In this document: positions 33,063 to 43,278 of the stretch, one piece after another
Numbering within the stretch: the first letter of the stretch is position 1
Layout: each line of letters begins with the position of its first letter
DNA from: Hemileia vastatrix
Taxonomy: Eukaryota > Basidiomycota > Pucciniomycetes > Pucciniales > Zaghouaniaceae
Assembly (NCBI GenBank): GCA_030280995.1
Contig: JASXTE010000008.1
Coordinates: 25,636,693 to 25,700,692 of the forward strand
DNA: 64,000 nucleotides
Direction of reading: 5' to 3'
Notes under the pieces: generated by a model
What the model was told of the DNA's origin: nothing
Seen by the model: only the letters and a program-made list of their open reading frames with translations
The model's database searches: none
Made by a program: the position numbers and the translations under genes

Positions 33063-33535
33063 AATCAATATAATGACAAAATTGTACTTGACTAAGGTAC
33101 TTCAATGACAATTATTAGAGACAAATCATTATTTCACTCTTATTGCAGTCATAAAGAAACTATAGTTACTGGTGATAGAAATATTTTAAGAACTAGTATT
33201 GGTGTAGTTGTATATACAGACAATAATTACGCAGTCTCAGTTAAAGCAATGCACATCCCAAATTTACTGTATGACTTATTGGCTGCAAATGATCTTTGGA
33301 AAAAATGATACCAAATCATTCACCATACTTCATCAGAGAGTTATGTCACTATCTCAAAAGGAGATAGACAATTCAAAGCTATAATCAAAAACAGCATTCG
33401 AAGATTGAATGGAACCTTTAAACCTCCAACAAACTCTAAGCTATCACAGTCATCTGCATGTACATCAGAGCTCCAGCTATGGCACAATGGACTAGGCCAT
33501 GCCAGTACTCAATATGTAAAAACAGCGATTGACAA
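33063..33535 (+). pseudogene. pol: Copia protease and pre-integrase region
   Basis: The protease motif reads VLD, stop, GTS (about 33084-33100), so the residue after the catalytic Asp is a stop codon. HIPNLLYDLLAANDLW (about 33250) is the conserved protease C-terminal part. LWHNGLGHASTQYVK (about 33475) is the GAG_pre-integrase zinc-binding motif. The solo LTR begins at 33536. Confidence 0.8.
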
Positions 33536-34632
33536 TGTAGAAAATATTATAGTACTAGCTATAGGCCTTGACCAAGGGAGTTGGAGTAAAACTGGAGAGA
33601 AAAACCCCTGTCCCTTTGAGAAATACCAAGTGAGATTTATTTGCTACAGCAAATTAGAGACTGATACTATACCCCTTCCAACATGCTTCTTGACTGCTTA
33701 AAAAGTCAAGACAGTAGCCAATAGTAGACCGCTGAGAACCAAAGAACCAGAAACCTGAAATAAAGAAAGATCCACACCAGAAAAAAAAACACTGTGCACT
33801 TGTTGCACAGAAAACAGCAATAATACTTGATGCAGGTTGCAAAGCTACACCAGAGAAACCAGTTGCCAAAGTTGAGTTAAATGAAGAACTAACCTTGCAA
33901 CAAACATAGCCAATTGAGGCCATAAAACTGTGAAAACTGAGTGATAACAAAGATATCACCTCCAGATGGTTTTATGATAATTAGAGTTGCCCCAAACTGT
34001 CTTATTCAGTATGTACACACAGACCACCATCTAAAAAATCCATGCACAGCAACAAATTTGGCACTCTTGGAAGCCAAATTGAATAAAAACCCTCTAGAAC
34101 CGCTCCCTAGCCTTCTATAACTGAGGCAGGTGGGCCACCTGAAGCGGGCAGCCGGCCTAGAAGCGGCCAGACCTCCCTGAAGCCAAAAAACCACCAGAAA
34201 CCTCCAATAAAGCCCAAAATACTTAGAAAAATCCACCACAACTACTAAAACCCTTAAAACACAAAATTAAGCTATGAAAACATTGTGACATAAAATATAG
34301 AGCCAAATTAGCTCTACTTAATGGTACTAAGCATTTAACCCTAAGAATTAAGGTTAGCCCATAAAACACAAAACAAAACTAAACAGCTATTTTTTAGAAA
34401 TGAAAAGTGAGAAAATGACCCCTTAAAGCTTAGAATATGAAAAATGTCATGAAGACATGAAACATAGAGAAAACCCAGCGCTATCCAATGGTTGTACCCA
34501 CATACCCATAGTCCCAATATTCACTGAATAAAACCATAAAAACACCCAATTATTCAACCAATGTATATTAAGACATACCAAAAGAGTGACAAATAGACCA
34601 GCAAAGGCCTCTGACAATGTTGGGAGACCACA
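33536..34632 (-). mobile_element. Solo LTR of the Gypsy A/B/C family in Copia integrase
   Basis: A 1097-bp LTR in reverse orientation, flanked by ACAA (33532-33535 and 34633-34636). On the minus strand it starts TGTGGTCTCCC and ends TTTTCTACA, like the LTRs at 23709 and 29327. The 4-bp duplication agrees with that of copy D. Confidence 0.9.
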
Positions 34633-35534
34633 ACAATGTTAAAGTTGATAAAGATTTCTTCTGTGAAGCAGTGCTTTTCTCAAAATCTTAGAAACTCCCA
34701 TTCAAAGGGAAAATAAGAACTCCAAGTGAAGAGCTTGAAGTGGTCCATACTGACTTGAGTGGTCGCATATCACCAAAAACAAGAGGCGGCTACAAATATT
34801 ACAATAAGTTTACAGATGGACTTACCTCATTCAGAGCAATTCACTTCTTAAAAATAAATTCAATGGTCTAAATTGTTTTAAAAATTATAAAGAGTTAGTT
34901 GAAAAAGAGAGTAGTAAGAAAACAAAAATCTTAGTAAAAGATGGTGGAGGAGAATACCTCAAATTAATTCTCAGAATATCTAACACAAAATGGTATCCAT
35001 CATCAAATCACAGCCCCCCATACACCTGAACAGAATCTTATATCAGAGCGAGGGAACAAGATCACTACAGAACAAGCCAGAGCTATGTTACAATGGTCAG
35101 GGCTGCCCTTAACATATTGGGGAGAAGCTGTCTGCACTGCGGTATATCTCAAAAAAATAACCCTCAGTAATGCAAAAAATCTAAGTTCACCAATTGAAAT
35201 GTGGACAAAACAAGCACCTACTCTAAAACACCTACAGCCATTTGGATGTGCAGCCTACGGTCACATACCCAAAGTAAATTTTAAGGAAAAATTTCACTGG
35301 AAATTAATTTCATGTGTAATGCTGGGTTACACAGAAGAAAATAACAATTATAGACTACTCTCCATCAATGAAAATAATATTATAATCTCTCATAATGTGC
35401 GCTTCAATGAAAGACACTTTCCATTCAAAGCTGTCAATAAATCATCAAATCAACTAATTTTTGTTAAAAAAACAGAAGTTGTCAATAATATAGAAAAAGA
35501 AGAAGAAGAGTTTTTTAATGAAGTTGAGGATTAA
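34633..35534 (+). pseudogene. pol: Copia integrase
   Basis: The integrase core resumes after the solo LTR: VVHTDLSGRISPKTRGGYKY (first Asp, about 34741), then VKDGGGEYLK (second Asp, about 34937) and HTPEQNLISERGNK (about 35023, the region of the catalytic Glu). The open part 35085-35534 (WGEAVCTAVYLKK, HLQPFGCAAYGHIP) is the integrase C-terminal part. Stops before 35085 show it is inactive. Confidence 0.85.
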
Positions 35535-35645
35535 GAAGAATTAACAGACACCAACACCCAACCATAATGGCACCTAATACTCAACCTTGGCCCACCACCA
35601 ACTGAACCAGCTACCTTGAGAAGATCACCAAGACTCAATGAATAA

Positions 35646-36638
35646 ATGGCACTAATTCAAGAGCTTGAAGGAAAAAATAACACCTTCGAAAATCTTGCAA
35701 CCCAAAAAATTATTTACCCAAATCACTATAAAAAGGCAGTAAATGGCTCAAATGCGCAAAACTGGATAAATGCAATCAATAAAGAGTTTGATTCATTATT
35801 TCAAAACAAAGTATGGACGTTTGAAAAAGTTAAACCAATTCCATGTTTATGGGGTTTCAAAACTAAATTTGATGAAAATGAAAACATATTGAACCACAAA
35901 GCAAGACTGGTAGTAAAAGGTTTCCTTCAAAAACCAGGACTTGAATTTGACAAAACTTTCTCACCAACAGGCCAAATAACTACGTTAAGAGCATTAGCAG
36001 CAATTTCAGCACATGAAAACTTAGATTTTTATCAACTAAATGTAATTACAGAGTTTCTAAATAGTTCTCTTAAGGAAACTGTATATATTACCTTACCAGA
36101 TGGGCTAGTTGATTGGATGAAGAACTCAGGACAGAACTCAAACAAACAAATTTTAAAGATAAAAACAAATCTTGTGCAATCAAACTGCAAAAAGCTCTAT
36201 ATGGACTTGTGCTGGTAAAATGAATTCAAATCTTGGTTCCTTAGACACAAATTTGTAGTCAGCACATCCGATCCATGCCTATTCATCAGGCATTACAACA
36301 ATATGCCATTATACATATACATATGGGTAGATGATATTTCCATTGTTGATCATGGAGGTAAGGAATTTTTCAAAGATCTGTCAAAGGATTACAATATCCA
36401 TGATTTTGGTCCAGCAAAATTTCTACTTGGAATGAAGATTTCAAGAAACTCTGAAACTAATACAATAACACTATTGCAAAGCCAGTATATGAACAACACA
36501 CTTGAAATGTATGGGATGGAAGACTGTAAACCAAACCCAACACCAATTCAATCAAATATTCAGCTCACACCAGCCACTGACCAAGAATATAACAAATTTG
36601 TCTTATTGGACCTTGATTATTGGTCAGAAATACAATAA
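35646..36638 (+). pseudogene. pol: Copia reverse transcriptase (RVT_2)
   Basis: RT of the Copia type: KAVNGSNAQNWINAINKEFD, CLWGFKTKFDENENI, HKARLVVKGFLQKPGLEFD and TFSPTGQITTLRALAAIS lie within 35646-36218. The catalytic block is IWVDDISIVDHGG (36303-36638 frame), with Trp in the place of the usual Tyr. GPAKFLLGMKISR follows. A stop and frame change at about 36216-36300 separate the two parts. The MITE is inserted within the YLAQC..T motif directly downstream. Confidence 0.87.
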
Positions 36639-36660
36639 CTCTGATACTTAGCACAATGTA

Positions 36661-37346
36661 AAGTGCCCTACCAAAAGTCTGTGAACGGTCTTTTTTGATG
36701 TCACTCACTCAATATTTCTCAGAAAAACTTCTAGTTTTGTATTCTGGTTCAAAAGCATGTTTCTAATCAAGATAATCATATATAACTACAAAATCACTAT
36801 GATAACATAAAAATTAAATTGAAATCCAAAAAGCAAATTTTTCAGCTACCATAAAGAAGTTTTTTAGCGGGATGAAATACATACCATTAGATAGCCCAGA
36901 CATAATAGAATGTCTCCCCAAAAGGAAATTTCAAAAAAAAAAATATTAATTTTTTTTTTTCAAAAATAAACTAAGTCCCCTCCCCTCTCCTCCACTCCTG
37001 TAAGCTACCAACGAGTTGATCCTCGTTGGTTATCAAATTTTATTTTTGAAAAAAAAAATTAATATTTTTTTTTTGAAAATTCCTTTTGTGGAGACATTCT
37101 ATGATTTCTGGGCTATCTAATGGTATGTATTTCATCTGGATAAAAAATTATTTATGGTAGCTGAGAAATTTGCTTTTTGGATTTCAATTTAGTTTTTATG
37201 TTATCATAGTGATTTTGTATTTATATATGATTATCTTGATTAAAAACATGCTTTTGAAAAAGAATACAAAACTAGAATTTTTTCTGAGAAATATTGAGTG
37301 AGTGACATCAAAAAAAGAGCATTCACAGACTTTTGGTAGGGCACTG
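36661..37346. mobile_element. Tc1/mariner-type fold-back MITE
   Basis: A 686-bp nearly perfect palindrome flanked by TA (36659-36660 and 37347-37348). The arms begin (C/A)AGTGCCCTACCAAAAGTCTG and are about 300 bp each; the centre of about 70 bp is C/T-rich and contains its own hairpin CCAACGAG-TTGATC-CTCGTTGG (about 37007-37028). The TA duplication and CAGTGCCC-like ends are typical of Tc1/mariner relatives. It has no coding capacity and would need a transposase in trans. Confidence 0.9.
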
Positions 37347-38031
37347 TACTTGTCCAGAACTTGTCTTACCTTTAAGTGTTTTGTCTTGATTTCTAGCAAA
37401 GCCAAGCATTACACATTTGAATGCATTCAAAAGGATACTACAATATCTGAAAGGAACAGTCAATCACCAACTAGTGTATGGGACCACAACAAAATAAAAA
37501 AACGTGTCACAACTTACTTTACCAAACAATGAAGAGTCAGGATTCAATGACTCAGATTGGGCTGGATACAAACTCACAAGGAGTTCAACATCCGGCTATG
37601 CTTTCATGCTCAACTGTAGTGCCATATCATGGAAAAGTAAAAAACAAAACACAGTTTCATTATCAGCAACAGAGGCTGAATATAGAGGTCTGTTGGATGC
37701 GGGTAAAGATGGACTATGGCTTTGAAGACTGTTAACCAAAATAGGCTTTATACAAAGAAACTATACTCTTTTGCATGGAGACATCCAAGGATCAATAGCT
37801 CTCTCAAGAAACCCAATAGCACATTCTCAAACAAAACACATTGAAGTACACTTTCACTGAACAAGAGAACAAGTTACCTTGGGCAACATCAATCTCAAAT
37901 ACTGTAAAACTGAAGACATGATAGCTGACATCATGACAAAACCACTAGACAGAATCAAATTTCAATGATTCCAAGACTCAATGGAGCTTATAGAGCTAAA
38001 TAATTCTCAAGTTTCTTTTAATCAGGGAGGG
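37347..38031 (+). pseudogene. pol: Copia RNase H and 3' end
   Basis: SGFNDSDWAGYKLTRSSTSG and LSATEAEYRGLLDAGKD (37504-37725) are the Copia RNase H motifs with catalytic acids. KHIEVHFH then TREQVTLGN (37830-37885) contains a stop where relatives have an aromatic or basic residue. [11 protein letters not shown] closes the domain. The purine tract AGGGAGGG (38024-38031) directly precedes the 3' LTR. Confidence 0.83.
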
Positions 38032-38556
38032 TGTAAGAATTAGTGTAGTTATATTTTTAATTATACTAAAACTTGTTCCATTCATCTGTTTCATTTTATC
38101 TATTAAAATACTTTTGTATTAGTTATAATTAGTATGTTCTATCAAAGCATTTACATGAGAATAACTTCTCATAGTAAAGTAGGATAGCACTATATATACA
38201 TGTAAACACTAATGTTTAGTTTCCTCATCTTGTGCTCAAAGTCTTTTCTTCTTGTTTGTTTTCTCATATTTTTGTTTCTCTTTATAGGTTAGTAGTCAAC
38301 AGTTGTAATAGGTAAGATATCTTACTTACCTGGTTGAACTCTTATAAAGGCTGTTATATTATGTTTTATGAAATGAATATTAACTTATCTTGTGCTCAAA
38401 GTCTTTTCTGCTCATTTTTTTCTCATATTTTTTTTCTCTTTATAGGTTAGTGGTCAAAAGTTATAATAGTTAAGATATCTTACTTACCTGGTTGAACTCC
38501 AAAAAGGTTCAAAATACGTAAAACAAGTCTCCAGCACAGATCAATAAAATTATAGT
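38032..38556 (+). repeat. 3' LTR of the Copia element with internal duplication
   Basis: Starts TGTAAGAATTAGTGTAG. It is about 150 bp longer than the 5' LTR because the part TCTTGTGCTCAAAGTC to TTACCTGGTTGAACTC is present twice (about 38226-38350 and 38387-38498). The right boundary is near 38556, before AGATCCTG. Confidence 0.78.
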
Positions 38557-38845
38557 AGATCCTGTTTTAGAGTTTGGCCTCAGAAGTTAAAAGATTGAAA
38601 GTGAAAGGTCTGCACATGTGGATACAATGTTTTCAAGCATAGTCCTTGGGAGCAGTGAAACAAGGAAGGTCTGATGGGTCAAAATCTGGGGATCTAACCA
38701 TGATCTGTGATGGGACAAAAATGAAGAGAGAAGATATAAAAGAAAATATTTTATCAGTGATGGGTAGATGATGAAGAGAAAGTGGAAGTTCATTAGGGTG
38801 GTTGTGGAGTATTGTGCATGGAATTGACTCTGCCTTATTATGCAA
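38557..38845 (-). pseudogene. Second antisense gene (X), copy C part 2 (5' end)
   Basis: The minus strand starts at ATG 38702 (MVRSPDFDPSDLP) or upstream and reads APKDYA, then TGA, then KHCIHMCRPFTF. Copy A has the matching YA, TGA, KQCIQMC at 1890-1920. It joins 31808 across the Copia insertion. Confidence 0.5.
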
Positions 38846-38852
38846 AGTGTGG

Positions 38853-38965
38853 ATAGTCCGTCAAGATTTTAAACTGAACAGTATGGTCAGTCCATAAAGA
38901 CTTTAAACTGAAGAATTTTATAGTCCCCCAAGACTATAAACTGAGGATGGTTTAATGGTTGAGTC
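38853..38965 (+). repeat. Small hairpin motifs, copy C, first group
   Basis: Four copies: AGTCCGTCAAGATTTTAAAC, AGTCCATAAAGACTTTAAAC, AGTCCCCCAAGACTATAAAC and AGTCCTTCAGGACTATAAAC. They correspond in order to the group at 28180-28300. Confidence 0.8.
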
Positions 38966-39057
38966 CTTCAGGACTATAAACTGATAATGTGATGTTGGTG
39001 TAATTCTGGCAGAGGGCATCCAAAGGGGGAGTCTCTGAATTTAGTTAAGGCAAGTGT

Positions 39058-39100
39058 GGGGGTAACTGATGAGCTGGCTGCTCTGTAGGACAGTTACCCC
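39058..39100 (+). other. Large conserved hairpin, copy C
   Basis: GGGGTAACTG pairs perfectly with CAGTTACCCC around GAGC-TGGCT-GCTC. Upstream CAGAG/CTCTG (about 39010-39037) is the second stem. Copy D is inserted 51 bp downstream. Confidence 0.7.
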
Positions 39101-39151
39101 ATGATTTTAGTTTATTTCTTTAGTATTTAATGGCTTGATCTCTGTTTCTGT

Positions 39152-40255
39152 TATGGTAAGGTAAACTCTTACAGTCGCCTTGCTGTAAGCAGAATCTGGA
39201 GGAGATATATGGATTTAGCTGAAAACCCCGTCCTTCCAATAAAAATAACAAAGTAGGTGTTCTAAATCACTAAGCTAACCAATCTACTTAGATCTGATTG
39301 ATAAAAATAATGAAACTCTAAAATATTTAACGCTTATTGAGATTTAAAGAAAGTGGCTGTTGATAAAAGAAATACTGATGACAACAATTAAGGTGTACCA
39401 GTGAAAGAACTGTAATGATTGACTTTTATGTTTTTATAATAATTTGAATTTTTATGAGACAGCAATAATCAAGTCCCAGTGACGAAGACCTTTCTAAAGA
39501 TAACCTGTATGAAGTGTGATTTAAATTGTTGAGTAGTATTTCTAAAATGTTATGTAAAAATAATAATGTTATAAGGGTATTACAAGTTATTTTAATTTGT
39601 TGAGTAATAAAAAATGAGACTGTGGTGGTTAAAGATTAAGCTGTATGATCTGTCCCCCTCTCAATTTCGAGTTTGAGAAGCGCTTAAGTATTCCTAGTCA
39701 CGTGCCTAAGTTTTCCCCTCCAGAGCTCTTCCAGAGTCAATCCGGAGCCCGTACGGAGTCAAAACGGAGTCCGTCCGGACTTCCGGACTCAATTTAGAAC
39801 CTTAAAACCATAATAAAAAATCTAGAAAAATTACACATAATAGAGCTACTTCCCCTTTACCTACCAAACTAATTTTCGTAGTCTGCGCAGCTCTAATTAC
39901 CCCGTGAAATTCATCAAAGTTAAGTAATTTTTGAAAAACATAAATATTTCTATAAAACTTTAAAATTCATTTAAAAATATAAGAAAAATAGTAAAAATTC
40001 TGGGAAAATTTCCCAAGGTTCTTGAGTGACTCGACTTGATACTTATAAATTTTTCAGTCCGTAAAAAAATAAGTTTTCTCCGCAAAATAAATTGTTTTTG
40101 TGTAGGCATTCGCTCGTGACCAATTTCTTCATATTTAAAACTCAAATAAATTAAATAAACCCTTTTATATATAAAAAAATAATAACGCCAATCTTGTACG
40201 CCGTAATAACTCCATTTACATACTTAGGTGCCGTACTAAACTTTAGGCTACCACA
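39152..40255 (-). repeat. 3' LTR of Gypsy copy D
   Basis: On the minus strand it starts TGTGGTAGCC and ends CCTTACCATA. It contains a block of CpG-rich GGACTCCG-type words (about 39740-39785). Against the 5' LTR I see one C/T (about 39184) and one G/A (about 39938) difference. Confidence 0.93.
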
Positions 40256-40265
40256 TCCTCCCTCC
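40256..40265 (-). other. Polypurine tract of copy D
   Basis: GGAGGGAGGA on the minus strand directly before the 3' LTR, the same tract as in copies A, B and C. Confidence 0.8.
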
Positions 40266-40378
40266 AATCGAGAATGTCCCCATTCTTAAAACTTTGCATA
40301 AGTGGTTGAACACAATATTCATCTTTAACCTTCAACCACCATCTTCTTTAATCAACTATAAAATTCATCTTCATCAAT

Positions 40379-41071
40379 ATGTCTTCCAAAGAACTTGTCG
40401 CTCCATGTGAACTCTGCGCTCGATACCAGGTACCTTGTTTAATGTCCAACCCTAATCTTCCTGGCAGAACAGCTTGCGACTTATGCCGTGTGAAAAAAGT
40501 CAAATGCAACCGGCCAATAGTTCCTTCTAAAACAAACGTATATTTAGGACAAGCAGCTCTCCCTGATCCCTCAACTTCTAAAAAGCGATCCAAAATTCCT
40601 GTCTTCTTAAAACGAATAAGAACAAAAACAGCTTCAAAAGTTCAATCTTCATCAACGGATCCAGGCCTAATTTTGCCTTCACAAGATCCTAATCCTATAA
40701 CGCCAGTACCCCCAACTAAGTTTACTGAGACTATGTTTCCTGGCTCTAAATGTAAGACCCTATTTATCTTACTAAAAAAAACTTTTAATCAAAATTGACT
40801 AAACCTATGACTTAATAACATATTTGAACTTCTAGCTGTCGAAATAACCAACACTGATGATGTTGGTAGAGTGAAGATGGACTATATCAATCATTACCCA
40901 AATTTTCATCGCTATCTTTTTCTTGACTTTACTAATGAGTTGAAACGAAAAATGCTGGCCTATTTTCAAGAAACTCCAGCTAATAACCATGAAGACCTCA
41001 TGAAAAGAAGAATTTTAATGCAAAGCTTTGATAATGATGTTGAACAATTTCAAAGAAATTATCTTTTCTAA
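40379..41071 (+). CDS. Antisense Zn(2)-Cys(6)-like protein of Gypsy copy D, spliced
   Basis: This gene lies between pol and the 3' LTR and points against gag-pol. Exon 1 is 40379-40751, the intron 40752-40835 (84 nt, GTAAGA to CTTCTAG, with possible branch sites TTGACTAAAC or TGACTTAATA) and exon 2 40836-41071, giving 202 residues. Cysteines 10, 13, 20, 33, 36 and 43 have the C-x2-C-x6-C-x12-C-x2-C-x6-C spacing of fungal zinc binuclear clusters; ACDLCRVKKVKCNRP is close to the classical basic half. A Ser/Pro-rich linker and a C-terminal helical part (MLAYFQETPANNHEDLMKRR, FDNDVEQF) follow. The gene at 28654-29245 shares cluster spacing, intron position and phase, and the C-terminal pattern. 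DNA or RNA binding is inference. Transcription probably starts in or near the 3' LTR, 124 bp upstream. Confidence 0.75.
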
Positions 41072-41640
41072 CAGTATAACTTGATAAAATTTTGTTTTTG
41101 CTTGGTCTTCTTAAACTTTCAACATAAATGATGCTTTCTTTCTTCTCTGGCTTGATATAACATAAAATAAAATAATCTAAATCTTGTGATGATTCCACTA
41201 CTGAGAGCAAGGTTTGAATCCCTTCAGACTCCCATATACCAGTCTTCCTTCTTGTCACAGCATTGAGAGAGTGGATCTTCCTATGAGCCGAATACTCCTG
41301 ATTCCAACCTCATAGGGCCCCCCACTGAGCCAAATTCTATGATTCCAATCTCGCCATAAGGTCCTCCAAGCTTCACACCAAAAAAAAATGGCCTAACTAT
41401 GAGGCACTAAAAAAAATCATTCCCTAAAATCCAACTACCATCCTAACTTCTGATTCCTTCATCACAATTTTCAAACTTTGCTATACAGCAAACCCATAAA
41501 ATACTTTTGCCAGGCTTCCAATAATAATTTCAACTTTAGACCATGTTAAAGCGCCACAAATTTCACCTAATTAACCATTATGCTTTCCTTAGCATCATTA
41601 CCACCTAAAATTTTAACCTCCTAAAGCTTATCAGCACCCA
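41072..41640. other. Noncoding stretch of copy D between antisense gene and hairpin array
   Basis: No credible coding frame. On the element's sense strand two similar blocks with TATGGCGAGATTGGAATC and TATGAGGTTGGAATC (about 41300-41375) form a short imperfect duplication. Confidence 0.5.
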
Positions 41641-42380
41641 ATTCCAGAAATAATTGAATAACCAGTTTAAAGTCTTAGTGGACAGTGATAAATTAAAAGA
41701 TTGAATTGAGTTATCCAAACAAGATTGACATTCCAGTTTAAAGTCTTGGTGGACCAAACATATAATCGATTGCCAGTTTATGGTCTTGGTGGACCAAAGA
41801 TCGTTTAGGTGCATAAATAACTTGATAAATTCCTAAGTAAGGCCTAGGCTTGACCAAAGATTGAATAAATTTGATAATCCAGTTTAATGTCATAGTGGAC
41901 CAAACATTTGATCGACAAGTAATCCAGTATAAGGCCATAGTGGTCCAATGAATGTTGAATTATCCTGCAGATATTAATTTTCCAGTTTAAAGTCATAGTG
42001 GACTAAACAATGAATGAACTACCAGTTTAAAGTCATGGTGGACCAAACATTTAATCGATAAGAAATCCAGTTTAAGGTCATGGTGGACCCAACACTTGAT
42101 AATAGTCCAGTTTAAGGTCTTGGTGGACCTAACATTTGATTTATATAAAAAGAAAACCGTCTCCGAAAATATCCATAGAATCTTGAACGTCTTTTAATTT
42201 CAGTTTAAAGTCTTGAAGGACTAACAGCTCCAATATAAAATCTTTAAGGAAAGTCTTGAACAGTAGCCAGTTTAAAGTCTTGGAGGACTAAAAGATTTAA
42301 AATACTTAAAAAAAAACCTTAAAGAACGTCTTGAACAGTAGCCAGTTTAAAGTCTTGGAGGACTAACAGATGTCTTGAAG
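41641..42380 (-). repeat. Small hairpin array of copy D
   Basis: About fourteen copies of the motif, written on the plus strand as CAGTTTAAAGTCTTGGTGGA(C). The stem varies in step: AGTC with GACT (for example about 41995), GGTC with GACC (about 41777, 42072, 42117), GGCC with GGTC (about 41932). Loops are six bases and the flanking AAACTG is kept. The spacing is irregular and no reading frame is shared between copies. Confidence 0.85.
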
Positions 42381-42439
42381 TAAAATCCCATTGGTATTGA
42401 GTTCTCCTAGACCCTGTTTCCTGTCTAAACTAAATGAAT

Positions 42440-42674
42440 AAAGCTAAAAAGAATGAAAACTAAAAAAAAAAAATAAAAAAAAAAATAAAACTTAGAAATA
42501 TAATAATAATTTTGATTTAATTAATTAATTTTAATTTTAATTTTTTTTTTTTTTTTTTTTTATTATTATTTTTTTTTTATTATTATTTATTTTATTTTTA
42601 TTTTATTTTTATTTTTATTTTTATTATTATTTTTATTTTTACTTTTTTTTTTATTTTTATTTTTTTTAATTTTA

Positions 42675-42727
<53 letters not shown>

Positions 42728-42856
42728 AAATAAAAGATTTTAGAATAGATAGTTTTGAAATAAAATTTAAAATTTAATTTTAAAGAAAGATAAATGAATG
42801 TGAAAAGAAAAATAAAAAAAAGTACTAAAATAAAATTTTAAAATAAAATTTTAAAA
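42440..42856. repeat. A/T homopolymer-rich tract of copy D
   Basis: Long T runs on the plus strand (about 42541-42560 and 42674-42720), equal to A runs in the element's sense RNA, between units of ATTTTT. No gene. Similar low-complexity sequence is at the same place in copy A (1-430). Long internal A runs could affect assembly or priming. Confidence 0.75.
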
Positions 42857-42927
42857 GATGCCCCCCGACCATTTGATGAGCCGTACCCTCGACATCATAC
42901 CCACATCCAAGTGCAACTTGATGTGGT
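42857..42927 (-). other. Conserved structured motif (GTGCACTTGGATGTGG type), copy D
   Basis: On the minus strand CCACATCAAG pairs with CTTGGATGTGG around TTGCA, followed by a GATGTC/GGCATC stem. In copy B the second stem is GTATC/GATAC, so its bases differ on both sides. Confidence 0.6.
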
Positions 42928-42993
42928 TACACAATTTTAAGAAATTGAAAAGAAAAGAAAATAAATGAAAGTTTTTAAAAGATAATTTTTATA

Positions 42994-43057
42994 ATGATGA
43001 TCACTGGGTGGGCTCCCTCCAATTTATAAAAATGATTAGAGACCACCAGTGAGCATC
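42994..43057 (-). other. Conserved inverted motif (GATGCTCACTGG .. CCAGTGATCATC)
   Basis: The minus strand reads GATGCTCACTGGTGG, about 20 AT-rich bases, GGAGGGAGCCCACCC, AGTGATCATC. The outer parts pair over roughly 14 bases with small defects. The counterpart in copy B is 27502-27570. Confidence 0.5.
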
Positions 43058-43186
43058 ACCTTTACAATAATTCATAATATATATTAAAGAAAAGAAATCA
43101 CAATCTAACATAAAAAAAAAATCAAAAACAAAATAAAATAAAAAGAATCTTGAATCCGGCGTTGAGAGCGGTGTCTCTTAATTCGT

Positions 43187-43209
43187 TCCAGTTTATAGTC
43201 TTAGTGGAC
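43187..43209 (-). repeat. Single small hairpin motif in copy D
   Basis: Plus-strand CCAGTTTATAGTCTTAGTGG(ACT) gives the AGTC/GACT stem on the minus strand. It stands alone, downstream of the large hairpin in sense direction. Confidence 0.75.
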
Positions 43210-43278
43210 TTCCTAAAATTTAAAAGACAAATCCAGGATTCAACTAGAAACAGGGAAAATTTTGGAAACAAACATTAT

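Larger units (their letters stand above)
31809..38556 (+). mobile_element. Ty1/Copia element, defective, inserted in Gypsy copy C
   Basis: LTRs start TGTAAGAATTAGTGTAG at 31809 and 38032; the internal order gag, protease, integrase, RT, RNase H is that of Copia. The flanks AGACC and AGATC are a likely target duplication with one mismatch, and the X gene is continuous across the site when the element is removed. A solo LTR (33536-34632) sits in the integrase and a MITE (36661-37346) between RT and RNase H. Several stops and at least two frameshifts make it inactive. Confidence 0.9.
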
